The notes under the pieces were generated by a model. That model made no database searches. It worked only from the letters and a program-made list of their open reading frames with translations, and had not been told where the DNA came from. This document shows, in pieces, positions 10,982-24,106 of a DNA stretch of 64,000 nt. Source of the stretch: Setaria digitata (taxonomy: Eukaryota; Nematoda; Chromadorea; Rhabditida; Setariidae); NCBI GenBank assembly GCA_003640385.1, contig RCAB01000044.1, positions 1 to 64,000 on the forward strand, written 5' to 3'. Each line of letters begins with the position of its first letter. The first letter of the stretch is position 1. Made by a program: the position numbers and the translations under genes.

Positions 10982-13900
10982 GATTCATACGAGATCACTA
11001 AACATAGCATCCGCAACTGAATGTACTCAATGTACAGGAAAAAAAATATATTTAGAAAAAAATATATTTCATTATGGGTGTTTAGCTTTGAAACGTTTGA
11101 TTGTTGTGATTTAATTTAAGAACATGTGATTGAAGTTATCTGGTTATGTTAATTTAGAACATGTGATTATCATCTTTTGTTTATGTAAAACACATTTTCC
11201 AAAAGTAATAGAAAGTAGCGATGGCGAACAGTGCAAACAAAGTATGGTCAAAATAGAAGTATGGAATCATTTTTTTCTTTATAGAACATATTTATTTTGA
11301 CTTTTATAGTTCGTTTTCTGAGAAATAGTTATAAAAATCTGATTTTATTATTTCCAAAACTCTTACTTTATTATATATATATACAGTGGGAGCCTAATCT
11401 TGCCGTAAGCAATAAGAGTTGTTTTTGTTTCACCTGTCATCTCTTTTAGCAACTTATCACTTGGTTTTCTTGCCATTTTATTTTGCATAAAAACAAGATT
11501 TTTCGGAAATTTTCTTTTTTTCCATGCTCCAAAATTTCTAGAGTCATTTCTTGAAACTATGAAATTCTCAGACTTAGCCTAATTCTACCGTTCCTGTCGT
11601 AATTACCTCTGATTTCAAGTTCATTAATTATAAGTGGTTGATAGAAGTAATAACAGATATTTTTCATTTGAGATGTTCAGAATTTTTGAGTTTAACAGAT
11701 CCAAAACATTTCTTATTACCTCGTAATGAATATTGAAACTAGGGAATGGTAATTTTGAGTGCAAAGAAGAAAAGTAAGAAAAGAAAAGTAAATCAATTTA
11801 TATCTCATGAAGATATTTAAAATTAAATTTTTATCTAAAGAAAGTAGTCGGAATTGTCGTAGAGATCGATGGTGGAGCTGTACAAAATATAGTTGTCTAA
11901 TAATTGTGTGTGTGTTTTTATGTTGGGATATTGCTACCATTGTTAGGTGGTGGCTAGTGTTTATTTCAAAGACAGTTCTCTTAGCATTTGGCTAAGTCAA
12001 ACACAGTAAATTTCCATTTTGTTAAATCCAGAAAAAAAAGCAAATTTGTGATGATTATTAACTTATATGAAATACTGCAATATGACATTTATGCTGCTAT
12101 AAATGTTAGAATGGATTGAATAAAATTCAGACTGCTTTAATAAGTGAAGAATATTTGAAATCTTCCTCTGGTACAGCAAACTAACTGATACGTCATTTTT
12201 TCCTGACAAATCTAATCTGTCAAAAATTGAATGTTAGTTTACATGCTAGATGATATGATGGCAATCTTCCCAATGATTAACTTGATTTTCCTGCATTTTC
12301 TGGCGCTTAGTTTGAGAAATGAATCTACCTAGACTGAGGGAGTTTTTAAAAGGAAATTGTTTGTCCTGTCGGTTCTTCAACACTGTATACTCGGGAACAT
12401 TTTCCTTTTTTCTTTTTTTTATCTAACTGAAGCAGCAAAAAATTTTATCCTCAGCAAGAAATCTTTCGCTTTGGGAAGAGATAAGTCATTTTCTAAGCAG
12501 CACCTCAGCTGGTTCTTACTAGGAACTGCGTGTTTCACAGCATTTTCCTGATGAAGGAATGGAATTGACACTTCCAGAAATTATCTAGTGAATCATCGTC
12601 ATCTGCTTTTTCCATCTTTCTCATTCATTCCTTCCGGAAACTGTCTACTGAATCATTTCCAGCATTCCTGCTTCATTCTTTTTGCTGTAGCTCTCTCTCT
12701 CTCTCTCTCTCCTGACATCTTTAGGAAACTCTTTCTTCTACCGTCATTATCATCTTCTGCTAATTTTCGTTTCCTATTTCACTGCCGTACAGGTGTTAAG
12801 CCCAATTTAATTAAAATTAACAACAAATGTAAATTCAAATGACCAGTGATTGTCATGCCATCCACATAATCCTACTAATGACCTGCTTGATATTATGCTG
12901 TGAATGACAAATTCTGTCATTTCTAGCAACTTGTATAACGCTCACTAAGCTGTATATAGTAATGCCTAAATTTAACTTACTGCTAATTATAATTATCATC
13001 TAAGTGTAATTTTAAGAGTTACATTACTTCCTATCTTTCTGTCGCTTCTTGTGATTTTCTGAAACAAATTAGTTCATTTCGATCCATCTTTTTGTTGAAG
13101 CCGCTTAAGCTTGGAAAATTTAATATGCAACTTATTAAAATTAGCCTGCAGTACAACATCGTATGCTTACAATTATAACATTTGGAAATCATAAAATTAT
13201 GAAATAAATAAATAAGAAAAGAAAGTAAAATTACAAAATTATGTGATGAGAAGTTTGGATTTCCTAGTTGAATTTCAGCTTCTAATTGAATTTCGAATCG
13301 ATAGAGAATTTCTAACATTGCCTTAACATCCAGTTTTACAAACTTAATGCGAAATTCTCCAACTTATTTTAAATTTTCTGGAATAAAAGTATCTCGCAAT
13401 CATTTGCTCACAGGTGCTTGTCGAGGTCACAAACTGTAACTGTAAGAAATAAAACTTTTGTTTGAAATCCTTAAAAATCAATAAATGCAAATAAGAAGTG
13501 ACAATTCGAATTACATTTTGGCATGAAAAAACCAGCGAAATATCTAAAAGAGAAGATGAGAGCCGAATGATCTGTGGATTCAAGAAATTCTGGCGGCTTA
13601 ATAAGGATTACAAGGCGTACGTAAGCTGAAACAGTTGTTGAATAGAAGAAAGAGGAACTGTTGAATCCGAATTTAAGGAGTGATTCTACGCTTGATAGAG
13701 TGACTTCTTACGAGTTCTAGAACGAATTCTACGACATCATTATACCTGACAAAGTGTATTTAGCAGAGGGAAATCAAACGAAAACAACTACAAAAATTAT
13801 ACATTTGTTGTATTTTGATGACAATATTTGACAGGTATGTGACCTGCATGACCTTAGAAATGATGTCAGTCTATTTCTGAATTTGGCATTCATATTTCGA

Positions 13901-13996
13901 TAAACTCTCTCGAGAAGATTCTTCTTTACCTCCGTAGTGATGATCAGGATGATCAGGTCTTCCAAGCGATAAAATATTCTTAAGCTCGATCTCTGT
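10982..13996. other. Gene-poor AT-rich spacer
   Basis: About 3 kb without a recognised gene. Short open frames such as 11807-11995 (+), 12357-12551 (+) and 13344-13583 (-) have unfamiliar, partly hydrophobic translations with no convincing splice context. A (CT)n microsatellite sits near 12691-12710. The last 220 bp (13774-13990) is open on the minus strand in two frames and may belong to the neighbouring small gene. Confidence 0.45.
12691..12710 (+). repeat. (CT)n microsatellite
   Basis: About ten CT dinucleotides in a row within gene-poor sequence. Confidence 0.7.
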
Positions 13997-16900
13997 TTAG
14001 TTAAGATACAAATTGCTCTCTACACTACAATTGAATCGTTCAACAAGTTCTTCTGCTTTCTAAAATATAAAAACAAAATTTCTGTTATTATTTCATAGGA
14101 CAAAGATACGTTTAATTCAAACAAAAGGTATGGATTCATTTGATAAGATTTGGCTGTAAGCATTACATTGATATGTTAATTTTAAATTGATTAATAGAGT
14201 GCGACTTGTTAATGAGCATTATGTTTCAAAAGTCATTAAAAGAATTTACAATTTAATTTGTCTTCTAGTTTCTATGCTATTATTTACTTCAATAGTCTTC
14301 CAGAAACAATTAGTTTTGATTAATTAACTGACATAATTCGCGGAAAAAATTAAGAAAAATACTAATGCTACTTCAGTTTAAACGATTCAGTGACCGGAAA
14401 TTTCAATTTATGATCGCTGATAACCGTCATAGTGGATAGGAATTTTCGTTCTTCGAAATTTTACAAATCAAATTATACTTCTTTCATTGCAACAATAAAT
14501 TGTGCTATTTTATAAGTCTTTATTCATGTTGTAAATTCAAATTCCTCAAAGTTCAATTGGCAAATGCATTTAAATGAGAAATTATAAGCAACGCAATCAT
14601 TAATCTATAGAAACAAACAACCATTAATTAATATGGGAGGAATTAATGATGGAATAATAAGCAATTAATAATTCTAACTTTTGTGCAAATTTCTTATTTC
14701 CTTTAATAGTTATTGAAATTAGAGAAAAGAAAAATATTGGGAAAAACTGATTATGTATCGAATGAGTTGTGAAAAACAAAAAAATTTTTTTCCAACATCA
14801 ATGCACAATATTTTCAATTACAATCTAAAACTTCTTACATCAATTAACTAAATTCTTACATTTCAAAGATATCAAAGTGTTTATTCAACTGATGATGAAG
14901 AATGCTTAGGCAATAGCAGAACATTTCTAAATGTCGATATCATAGAAAAATAACAAACTGATATTTTCAGCAGCAAAAAATTCCGCATTACTAATCAGTC
15001 TGATACCTGTATGCTTCTCAAAAAATTATCAATTGTTGTGAGAGACCAAGTATAGCAGTTAACTGATAATTTTATGATAGCGGAACACTTCGGAGGAGCA
15101 ACTTTTGTCTTAAATGAATTTGACCTTTAGTGGTAGAGATTTATATTCATTGCTGTCAAGCAGTATTTCAACGCTATTTGTCGTTGAAGGTCACGACACT
15201 TTGACCTTCTTCATCTTGCTTTTGCTTGGATCGTTTACTATTTGTAGTTTACCTGATATTATTAACAATGACGTTAAGTTTTTGCTGAGCTAGAATTCCA
15301 TGTAATTTGCTTAATTACTATTAATTGTGTTTTTTTATGTCTTTTATGTAGATTTTGGTTAGCTTGTCTGCATGACACAGCTCGAATCATCACTATTAGC
15401 CTTTTTTTTTCCATTTCGGAATTGAATACACTTGAATTAAAACTTATATAATTTATAAAATTTATGTAAATGAATTTCGGATTTGGCAAAATTCTTTTTT
15501 GGAATTTTTAAGTTGCTCACAAGGATTATCCATAAAAGGATTCAATCAGACAGAGTTATCTGAAATGATAATTCTAAGTAAAAAGGCCAGTGCATTTACT
15601 GATAGCTTCGCATCTGATTGTTTTCAATGCGTTCTGATAAGAAAATTAAAGTTTTGATAGGGGAAAGCTGGCCACTTTGACTCTGAGTCTCATTCTATAA
15701 GCAAAATGCTAGAAGTGCTGAGGAGAGGTGAAGATTGGAAAGAATTCAGAAGCACTTAAAGATTTTGAATAAATTATCAACGATTTACAGCTAACGTCTA
15801 TTCAGAGTTTTTGTTTGCTATTATGTTTCATCCTGTAAATGAAAAATTAAGCATTATTTTTTTGGTATTCTGAAATTGATCTTTCGGGAAAGTTTTCCAT
15901 AAGAGATCGAAAGATCCAACATACAAAGTGTAACAACAATCATGAAGATTTATCATCATGTTTTTGAATCTTTTAGATTAAGGCTAAATATATCTAGCAG
16001 CTACGCTTTTGAGAAACAACTGAAAAGATTTCAAATTCTGGAATTAAAATTACTGCTAACTCATCTGAATGCATTTTTTGATAGTTGATAAAATCTAAGA
16101 GTGTTGTCAAATTATTTCATACATATCGCAATATCCATTACTGCAACATGATTTCCGAAATTGTCAATATTGTACTGATTTGGAAGAAAAACTTTGTCGC
16201 AATGCATGTACTGTTTTTCACTTCAAGTAATTAATTTTAACATTTTAATCATACATAAAAACAGCACCTTATTAGGCAGAGAATTTACATAAAAAAAAAA
16301 AAAAAAAAATTTTATGTAACATCTAAAAGCACAAATATTACAGAGCGATATGAGATTAACATTGATTTAGGCATAGCAGATGTTTCATAATTTTTATTTT
16401 ATTTCATAGGATTTTTTACCGATTATCATTCGATCAGCAATATTGTTTAAATTTTTGTGAACTAATTTCCTTTAATAGATAACATTTCAAACCTCAATTT
16501 CATATAAATCTCTGAAACTACTGATCAGCATTTTCAGACTATAATAGATACAATTAATCTCCAACAAATTCTGCGCAAAATATTCTGAAAAATGCACCAC
16601 CTGTATATCACATAAGTGATTATCAATTGCTATTGCTCTCATTTCGCTGTTTGGCTTAAATTCACTTTCAACGTCTAGATTCTCTTTTTCGTCTCCACTC
16701 AAATCACTATCGTAATTTTTCCTATCATCAAGTTTTTTGTCCTATGGAGTGTTAGTTCTATTTCACTTTTTTTTGCTTCTCATTTTATTGCTGCAACTTA
16801 TCTTATTTTTTAACTCGACTTCATTCGTCACCTAGCAACAGGACTAATTTTTAAGGGCACATTAGTGAAGCTTATAAATTGACACTTCTCTACTGGATGA

Positions 16901-17399
16901 TTCTGAACTGATGTATTCGAGAGAGTTTTAATTTAGAGGCCTGTTTTCCTCATCACACTGATAGGTTTCATGATGCCGTATCAGATTCTGTTAACATTTT
17001 TTTTTTAGTATAATTTCTGCTAATAGTTCTTACCGTGAACGCCCAAACTTCCGACTAAAGAATGAGGATCACTTTGTTGACCGTCACACTCTATATTATC
17101 CTATCCAGCTGCACAACCACTGATTATCTGATAAATTGATAAAATAAATTGCATAAATGATTACATAAGTAATGATCACAGTGATTAAAAAAAAAACTGA
17201 TAGAAAGCATGAGTTTCGTGCAGTCCAGAACAGGCATTTTTTTTTGCAGCAAAAAAATTTCTTATAGTGCGTCACTCTCGAAATATGATGAGGAGAAATA
17301 AACTAAGCAGTACTTATTTGTTCTAATAGATTAACATCTGGTCTAGTCTACTGTCACCTGTCTACTTCGTGCCATATTTCGCATTTTCCATTCGACCAT
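13997..17399 (-). CDS. Unrecognised small acidic protein, seven tiny exons
   Basis: I do not recognise this protein. Phase-consistent exons in transcript order: 17399-17358 (starts MVEWKMRNMARSRQ), 17100-17034, 16902-16886 (a 17-nt micro-exon), 16741-16601, 15633-15600 (34 nt), 15252-15206, 14059-13997. The product is 136 residues. Residues ~45-70 are strongly acidic and polar (DSDLSGDEKENLD). The C-terminal half (IDNHLCDIQNALKTIR, then KMKKAEELVERF) looks helical and could form a coiled coil. No signal peptide, membrane segment or catalytic motif is seen. Its start is 404 bp from the divergently transcribed LicD/fukutin gene, so they may share a promoter. The two smallest exons rest on splice signals and phase alone. 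The acceptor-like cttaactaaacag overlapping the stop could allow an alternative C-terminus. Confidence 0.55.
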
Positions 17400-17771
17400 A
17401 AAACTTAATAAGCACAAATTCAGTCTAGCTTGGTTACGAAACTTAGCTTGCAAACGAAAAATTTCCAGCATCAAATTACAGATAATTATCCATATATAAC
17501 AAAAGACTCTCATATTCTGAAGAAGAAATTCAATTACGATCGAATCATTCAGAGATAGTCAAAAAAAATTGTCTTAGAATGAAAGTTGACTAATTTTTAA
17601 CAAAACTTCTGGAGAAGAACCGCTTGGGTCTTATATAAAAATGATTATACCACTAAATGTGCTTCTGGTGTCTCAGGAAAGATATGATATTCATCAGAAA
17701 ATACAACAAGAGTATTCGAAAGTTAAAAATTAATTATCACTTCATGTTTATCAGTGTATTCAGCTTTTCAG
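17400..17771. promoter_or_regulatory. Short divergent promoter region
   Basis: Only ~370 bp separates the start of the small acidic gene (-) from the first exon edge of the LicD/fukutin gene (+, cttttcag ending at 17771). No exon was seen in it. It probably contains both promoters. No specific factor site can be assigned. Confidence 0.45.
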
Positions 17772-17792
17772 GATCGTTTTACTGGAACATTT

Positions 17793-17894
17793 ATGACGGG
17801 AAATGATATCATCCAAGATCAGATTTCAGCGGTTCGGGTTTCTTCTTGTACTGATTGTACTGCCAGGATTAATTTACTATTTCCGGTTTGTTAG
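17793..17894 (+). other. Overlapping upstream ORF of the LicD/fukutin gene
   Basis: After the acceptor at 17771 the first ATG is at 17793 and opens a 33-codon frame ending TAG at 17892-17894. It overlaps the main start at 17803 in a different frame. The main frame is preferred because it yields a membrane anchor and joins the following exons in phase. If the leader starts at 17772, translation of the enzyme needs leaky scanning or reinitiation. Confidence 0.5.
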
Positions 17895-20117
17895 AAATAA
17901 CGTAGAAATACAGACAGAGTATACTCTTATCATAGATGATTTTTCGAACACCACTCACAGCAACTTCCAGCTGGTATGAATTTTTGAAATTTAAGTTATT
18001 TCACTTCACTAATATTATCCAGTTGCTTTTTTTCCAGTACTAGGGTACAAAATAAACAATTTCAGCACCATAATAACATCAACCGTTATACTTGTTTTTT
18101 TCAGGAAAAGGAAGAACTGGAGTACCTAAAACAATTTAACCACTTGTTTTGGCTTAGAGATATTATTCCCAACAAATTTGTTTTCGGGACATACGACAAT
18201 TCAGAAAAATTCGTGGTACCACATGAAAACATAATTATTTATCGAATGATAAACTCATCAAATGGAGATTATGTGAGATTTATTGGACATGAAGGTCTGC
18301 GAGCTGCTTATGGGTACTTTCTTCTTCGCAGCAATCAATTATCGCCCCTATTTTTTGAAAGAATTAAAATCAACCGGTTTATGGTTCAGAAAAAAAAAAT
18401 TTTTTTCCATGGAATAATTAAAAATTTAATAAAAAAAGAAGAGAAGAAAGGTAGAAATGATTATACTAGATGAATTGAATATAAATAAATGATACCATAT
18501 CCAACATCAATGAAGTGGACTGGAATATGTGTGACTAGTAGTTCTCGATGAGTGTTGAAAATATATCTGTGCTCGAATAAACAGGTTACTTTTAGGTTGC
18601 ATGCAGTCAAGAAGCACGTATTTACGAGAGAAATATGGATACCAGTAAGTAAGAGCGAATTTCACTGGAAATGGAAACAAGGACGATTTCTGGAATGTAT
18701 CCGGTTGAATATTTCGAAAGGTCAAGATTCACCGGTGATTCCCGACAGTTACGTCGACAATATGGCTATATTTCGGGATTTCCTCGAATACTACAGGGCC
18801 ACACCGTTCCTTTTCAGCGGCACACTTCTCGGTCCTTTTAATACATTGCTAACCAATCCGATAGCTTAAATTTCTTCGTCTTTCTGCTTCCAAAATCCGG
18901 CCTGAGGTATCATTTGAATTTTGATATCTCCACTGATGTAACTAATCTCTGTTACATTTGGCTTCAGTTATCAGTGAAATTAGGAAATCGAATTTCGTTC
19001 TGTTGCCACCTTCAAATTTTATGAAAAACACTGGCAGCAAGCAGGAAGTTACGAAGTTAAAATCAATTTTCGTTAGTATTTTGAACTTCCTCACCCATAA
19101 CTTTTAATTACTCCTTTATTTCTTTGGCTTACTTGCTGGGAAGAAAAGGAAATTACTGGGACTTGGAAGTGTAAGATTTAAATTTAATTCTTACAGAGTA
19201 ATTTATACTAGGTTGGTACAGAGAATGTTCGTTCATCAAAGATACCACAGATGTTGATATGGCAATGAGGATCACTTCTCTTGATCCAGTGATGTTGAAA
19301 CATATGGAGAAGTCGAGTGAATTCAAACTTCATTGGATCCTTGGAAAAGTTTGCTTTGCTTTGGACAATTAAGTGAAGTAGCCATTTATTGCTCCTAATG
19401 CGATCTATTAATTAATTAACTGATAAAACCAAAGTTTCATCCCAAAAATATGGCTGTACAAAGAAGATTAAAATAGTATTTAGGTGAATGACTCGTTAGA
19501 AGTGAGCATTTATTCGGGGAACATCAAAATAGATTTATTTTTCCTGTACGAGAACAAAGATTCCGCTTGGGTTGGTGGCATGATGGTGACTGAAAGAAAA
19601 AAATTACGTTGGTTTTATCCACCTATTATGCAGATATGTACAGGAGATCTACTAGGAAGACTGTTTCATGTACCTTGCAATGTTGAAGAAATACTAGAGG
19701 TATGCTGAATTTTGCATTTTTGCGAGCTAACGAGACATGACGTAACTACCATTGAAAAATCGCGCAGGTTACTTTCTCCACGACTGTTGCTTAAACTTAA
19801 CATTTAGTCCAATCCTTTCGTTACGTACTTACCCCTGAAAAATCACGCGGATCACTTTCTCGCTTAAATTTAACATTTAGTCTAAGAATTCCGTTCGTTT
19901 TCACTCCAAATAACCAAATTTCGACATTGGATATACAGAATGTTACTCTTCAATTCATGGTATCCCAAATATCTTGCAAGAATTTCAGGCGGAATACGGT
20001 AACTGGAGAGTGCCTCATCCGACAGCAAATTTTATCTGGTATAAATCTCATAAAAATATCCACGAAGCTGGCTACTGGAGCAAGAATGATTGGAATGATG
20101 TTTACAAGAAATTTTAA
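17803..20117 (+). CDS. LicD/fukutin-family type II membrane protein
   Basis: Predicted exons: 17803-17973, 18105-18272, 18585-18831, 19212-19348, 19484-19699, 19989-20117; all phases match, 355 residues. Residues ~11-29 (FGFLLVLIVLPGLIYYF) form an N-terminal signal-anchor, placing the rest in the Golgi lumen. The LicD nucleotidyl/phosphosugar-transferase core starts with FLFSGTLLGWYREC and TTDVDMAM (~187-211), the conserved GTLLGWYR...D-DxD segment of fukutin-type proteins. IKIDLFFLY (~251) and YGNWRVPHP near the C-terminus are also typical. Fukutin and FKRP add ribitol-phosphate to dystroglycan glycans. The nematode relatives' substrate is not established, so only a glycan phospho-transferase role is inferred. 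Exon 2 ends at the strong donor gtgaga, although the frame stays open beyond it. The exon 3 donor (gtcctt) is weak. Confidence 0.83.
19753..19896 (+). repeat. Imperfect tandem duplication in LicD/fukutin intron 5
   Basis: Two diverged copies of ~60-70 bp lie at about 19753-19822 and 19836-19896. They share gaaaaatc-cgc-gg, actttctc, the block ttaaa-ttaacatttagtc and ccgtt/tcgtt ends. Wholly intronic. Confidence 0.55.
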
Positions 20118-21522
20118 TAACTCGCAATTGCAAAAAAATCAATGCACCTGCCACCGCGGAAATTTGAGCCAAAAAAAATGAGCCATAAATGGCATGCAAA
20201 GTATAGCCAGATCTTGTTAGAGCAAAGGAGAAAAAGCTTTCATATTTGCTGCTTATTATACATTGTTTGCATTTAATGGATATGTGTAATATACCATTGC
20301 AATTACTCATCACAAGTATTGCCTAGTTGAGAGTTGGTGACATGGCTAGTTTATTTTTAGCAAACTTTACTAACAGGTGGTAAGGTTCTGCGCAGTTCTC
20401 TGCTCTTGTTTTGTGTTTAGTTCTAGTCTAATCCTTCAAGATAACGGTTAGACTAGCAGCACTATAAATTTCAATCAAATTCAAAGATTTTACATTTCAT
20501 TTGCTTCTTTCAAAGACAGTTGTTGATTTTCGTAAAGGTTGCCGTATTTATTCTAATACGGAAACAAGTGAAGGAGTACGACGTACGTGGAAAACGTGAC
20601 TTCTATACTTTGCAAGTGAACGATCGTTTGCTATACGTCCGTGTCACTGACCGACCGTTCACTGGCACTGTTATCTGATCAACATCATTTCGACCGATTA
20701 CTGAAACCTAAACAGACTTGCCAATCATTTCATTCCGACTCAACGTTGACACGTATGGCACCGATATTATCACCTATCGAAAGCGGTGATAAATGATAAG
20801 GATAAAACCCCACCATCCCTGTCCATCCATGGGCGCAGAAGGAATGAAAGGATCCGTGAACAGTTTGTTTCCTTAGAGAAGTGCTAGAGAGAAAGACTTG
20901 CCATGAGAGNTGCAGAAGGAATGAAAGGATCTGTGAACAGTTTGTTTCCTTAGAGAAGCGCTAGAGAGAAAGACTTGCCATGAGAGAAAGGGAAAAGAAA
21001 CAAAGAGAAAGTAAGGATAGAAAGTTCTATATTATTGTGATGAGAGCTTCGATAAAAATAACGTAAATTTGCAGGGAAGAGCAGCGAATACATTCGTTTG
21101 GGAAATACTTCAGAGTTAGGGATCATGAGCATGTGTAAAGATAGTGGAATGGAGTATAGTAACGATTGAAAGTAAATTAATGATTGCAGATAGGAGAGAT
21201 GGTAGAGATTGGAGGACTTTATGCAACTGCGCTGATAGCAGAGGATCACAGATTGAGAGATCGGTGAAATAGTGTAGGATGGAAGCGTGGGAAGGACTGA
21301 GAAGGGACGAGGAGTAGATAATTCCGTTCTCAAAATGTTTGTTGAAGAGAGAAGACGAGAGGAGGATAGGAGGTTGGATTTTAGTCCCTCGGCAATTTCA
21401 CCTTAACCTCGGAGAATTCTCAGTTATTCTTCTCGCAAGAACACCCGCGCTATCGCGAAGGGGAAAGGGGAACGGACAGGGTGAAATCAAGGTGAACTTA
21501 CTGCTGAATGCTCACATTCCAG
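20118..21522. other. Spacer between the LicD/fukutin gene and abi-1, with an assembly join
   Basis: No gene was recognised. The segment holds the N at 20910 and the duplicated 75-bp ends around it. The minus-strand open frame 20950-21333 starts inside the duplicated segment and reads serine/leucine-rich low-complexity sequence, so it was not accepted. The open stretch upstream of the abi-1 start (21339-21545) is probably 5' flank. Confidence 0.5.
20835..20986 (+). repeat. 75-bp direct duplication flanking a single N
   Basis: 20835-20909 and 20912-20986 are the same 75-bp sequence with two substitutions, separated by N at 20910 plus one base. This is what two overlapping but unmerged contig ends look like, possibly two haplotypes. 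A real tandem duplication is less likely. Confidence 0.8.
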
Positions 21523-21545
21523 GACTGCCATTAACATTTACAGTA

Positions 21546-24106
<2,561 letters not shown>

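Noticed and set aside
11807..11995. 62-residue + frame with a hydrophobic segment
   Set aside because: No start context, splice partner or family similarity; similar frames are expected by chance here.
20950..21333. 127-residue minus-strand frame
   Set aside because: Ser/Leu low-complexity translation ending inside an assembly-join duplication.
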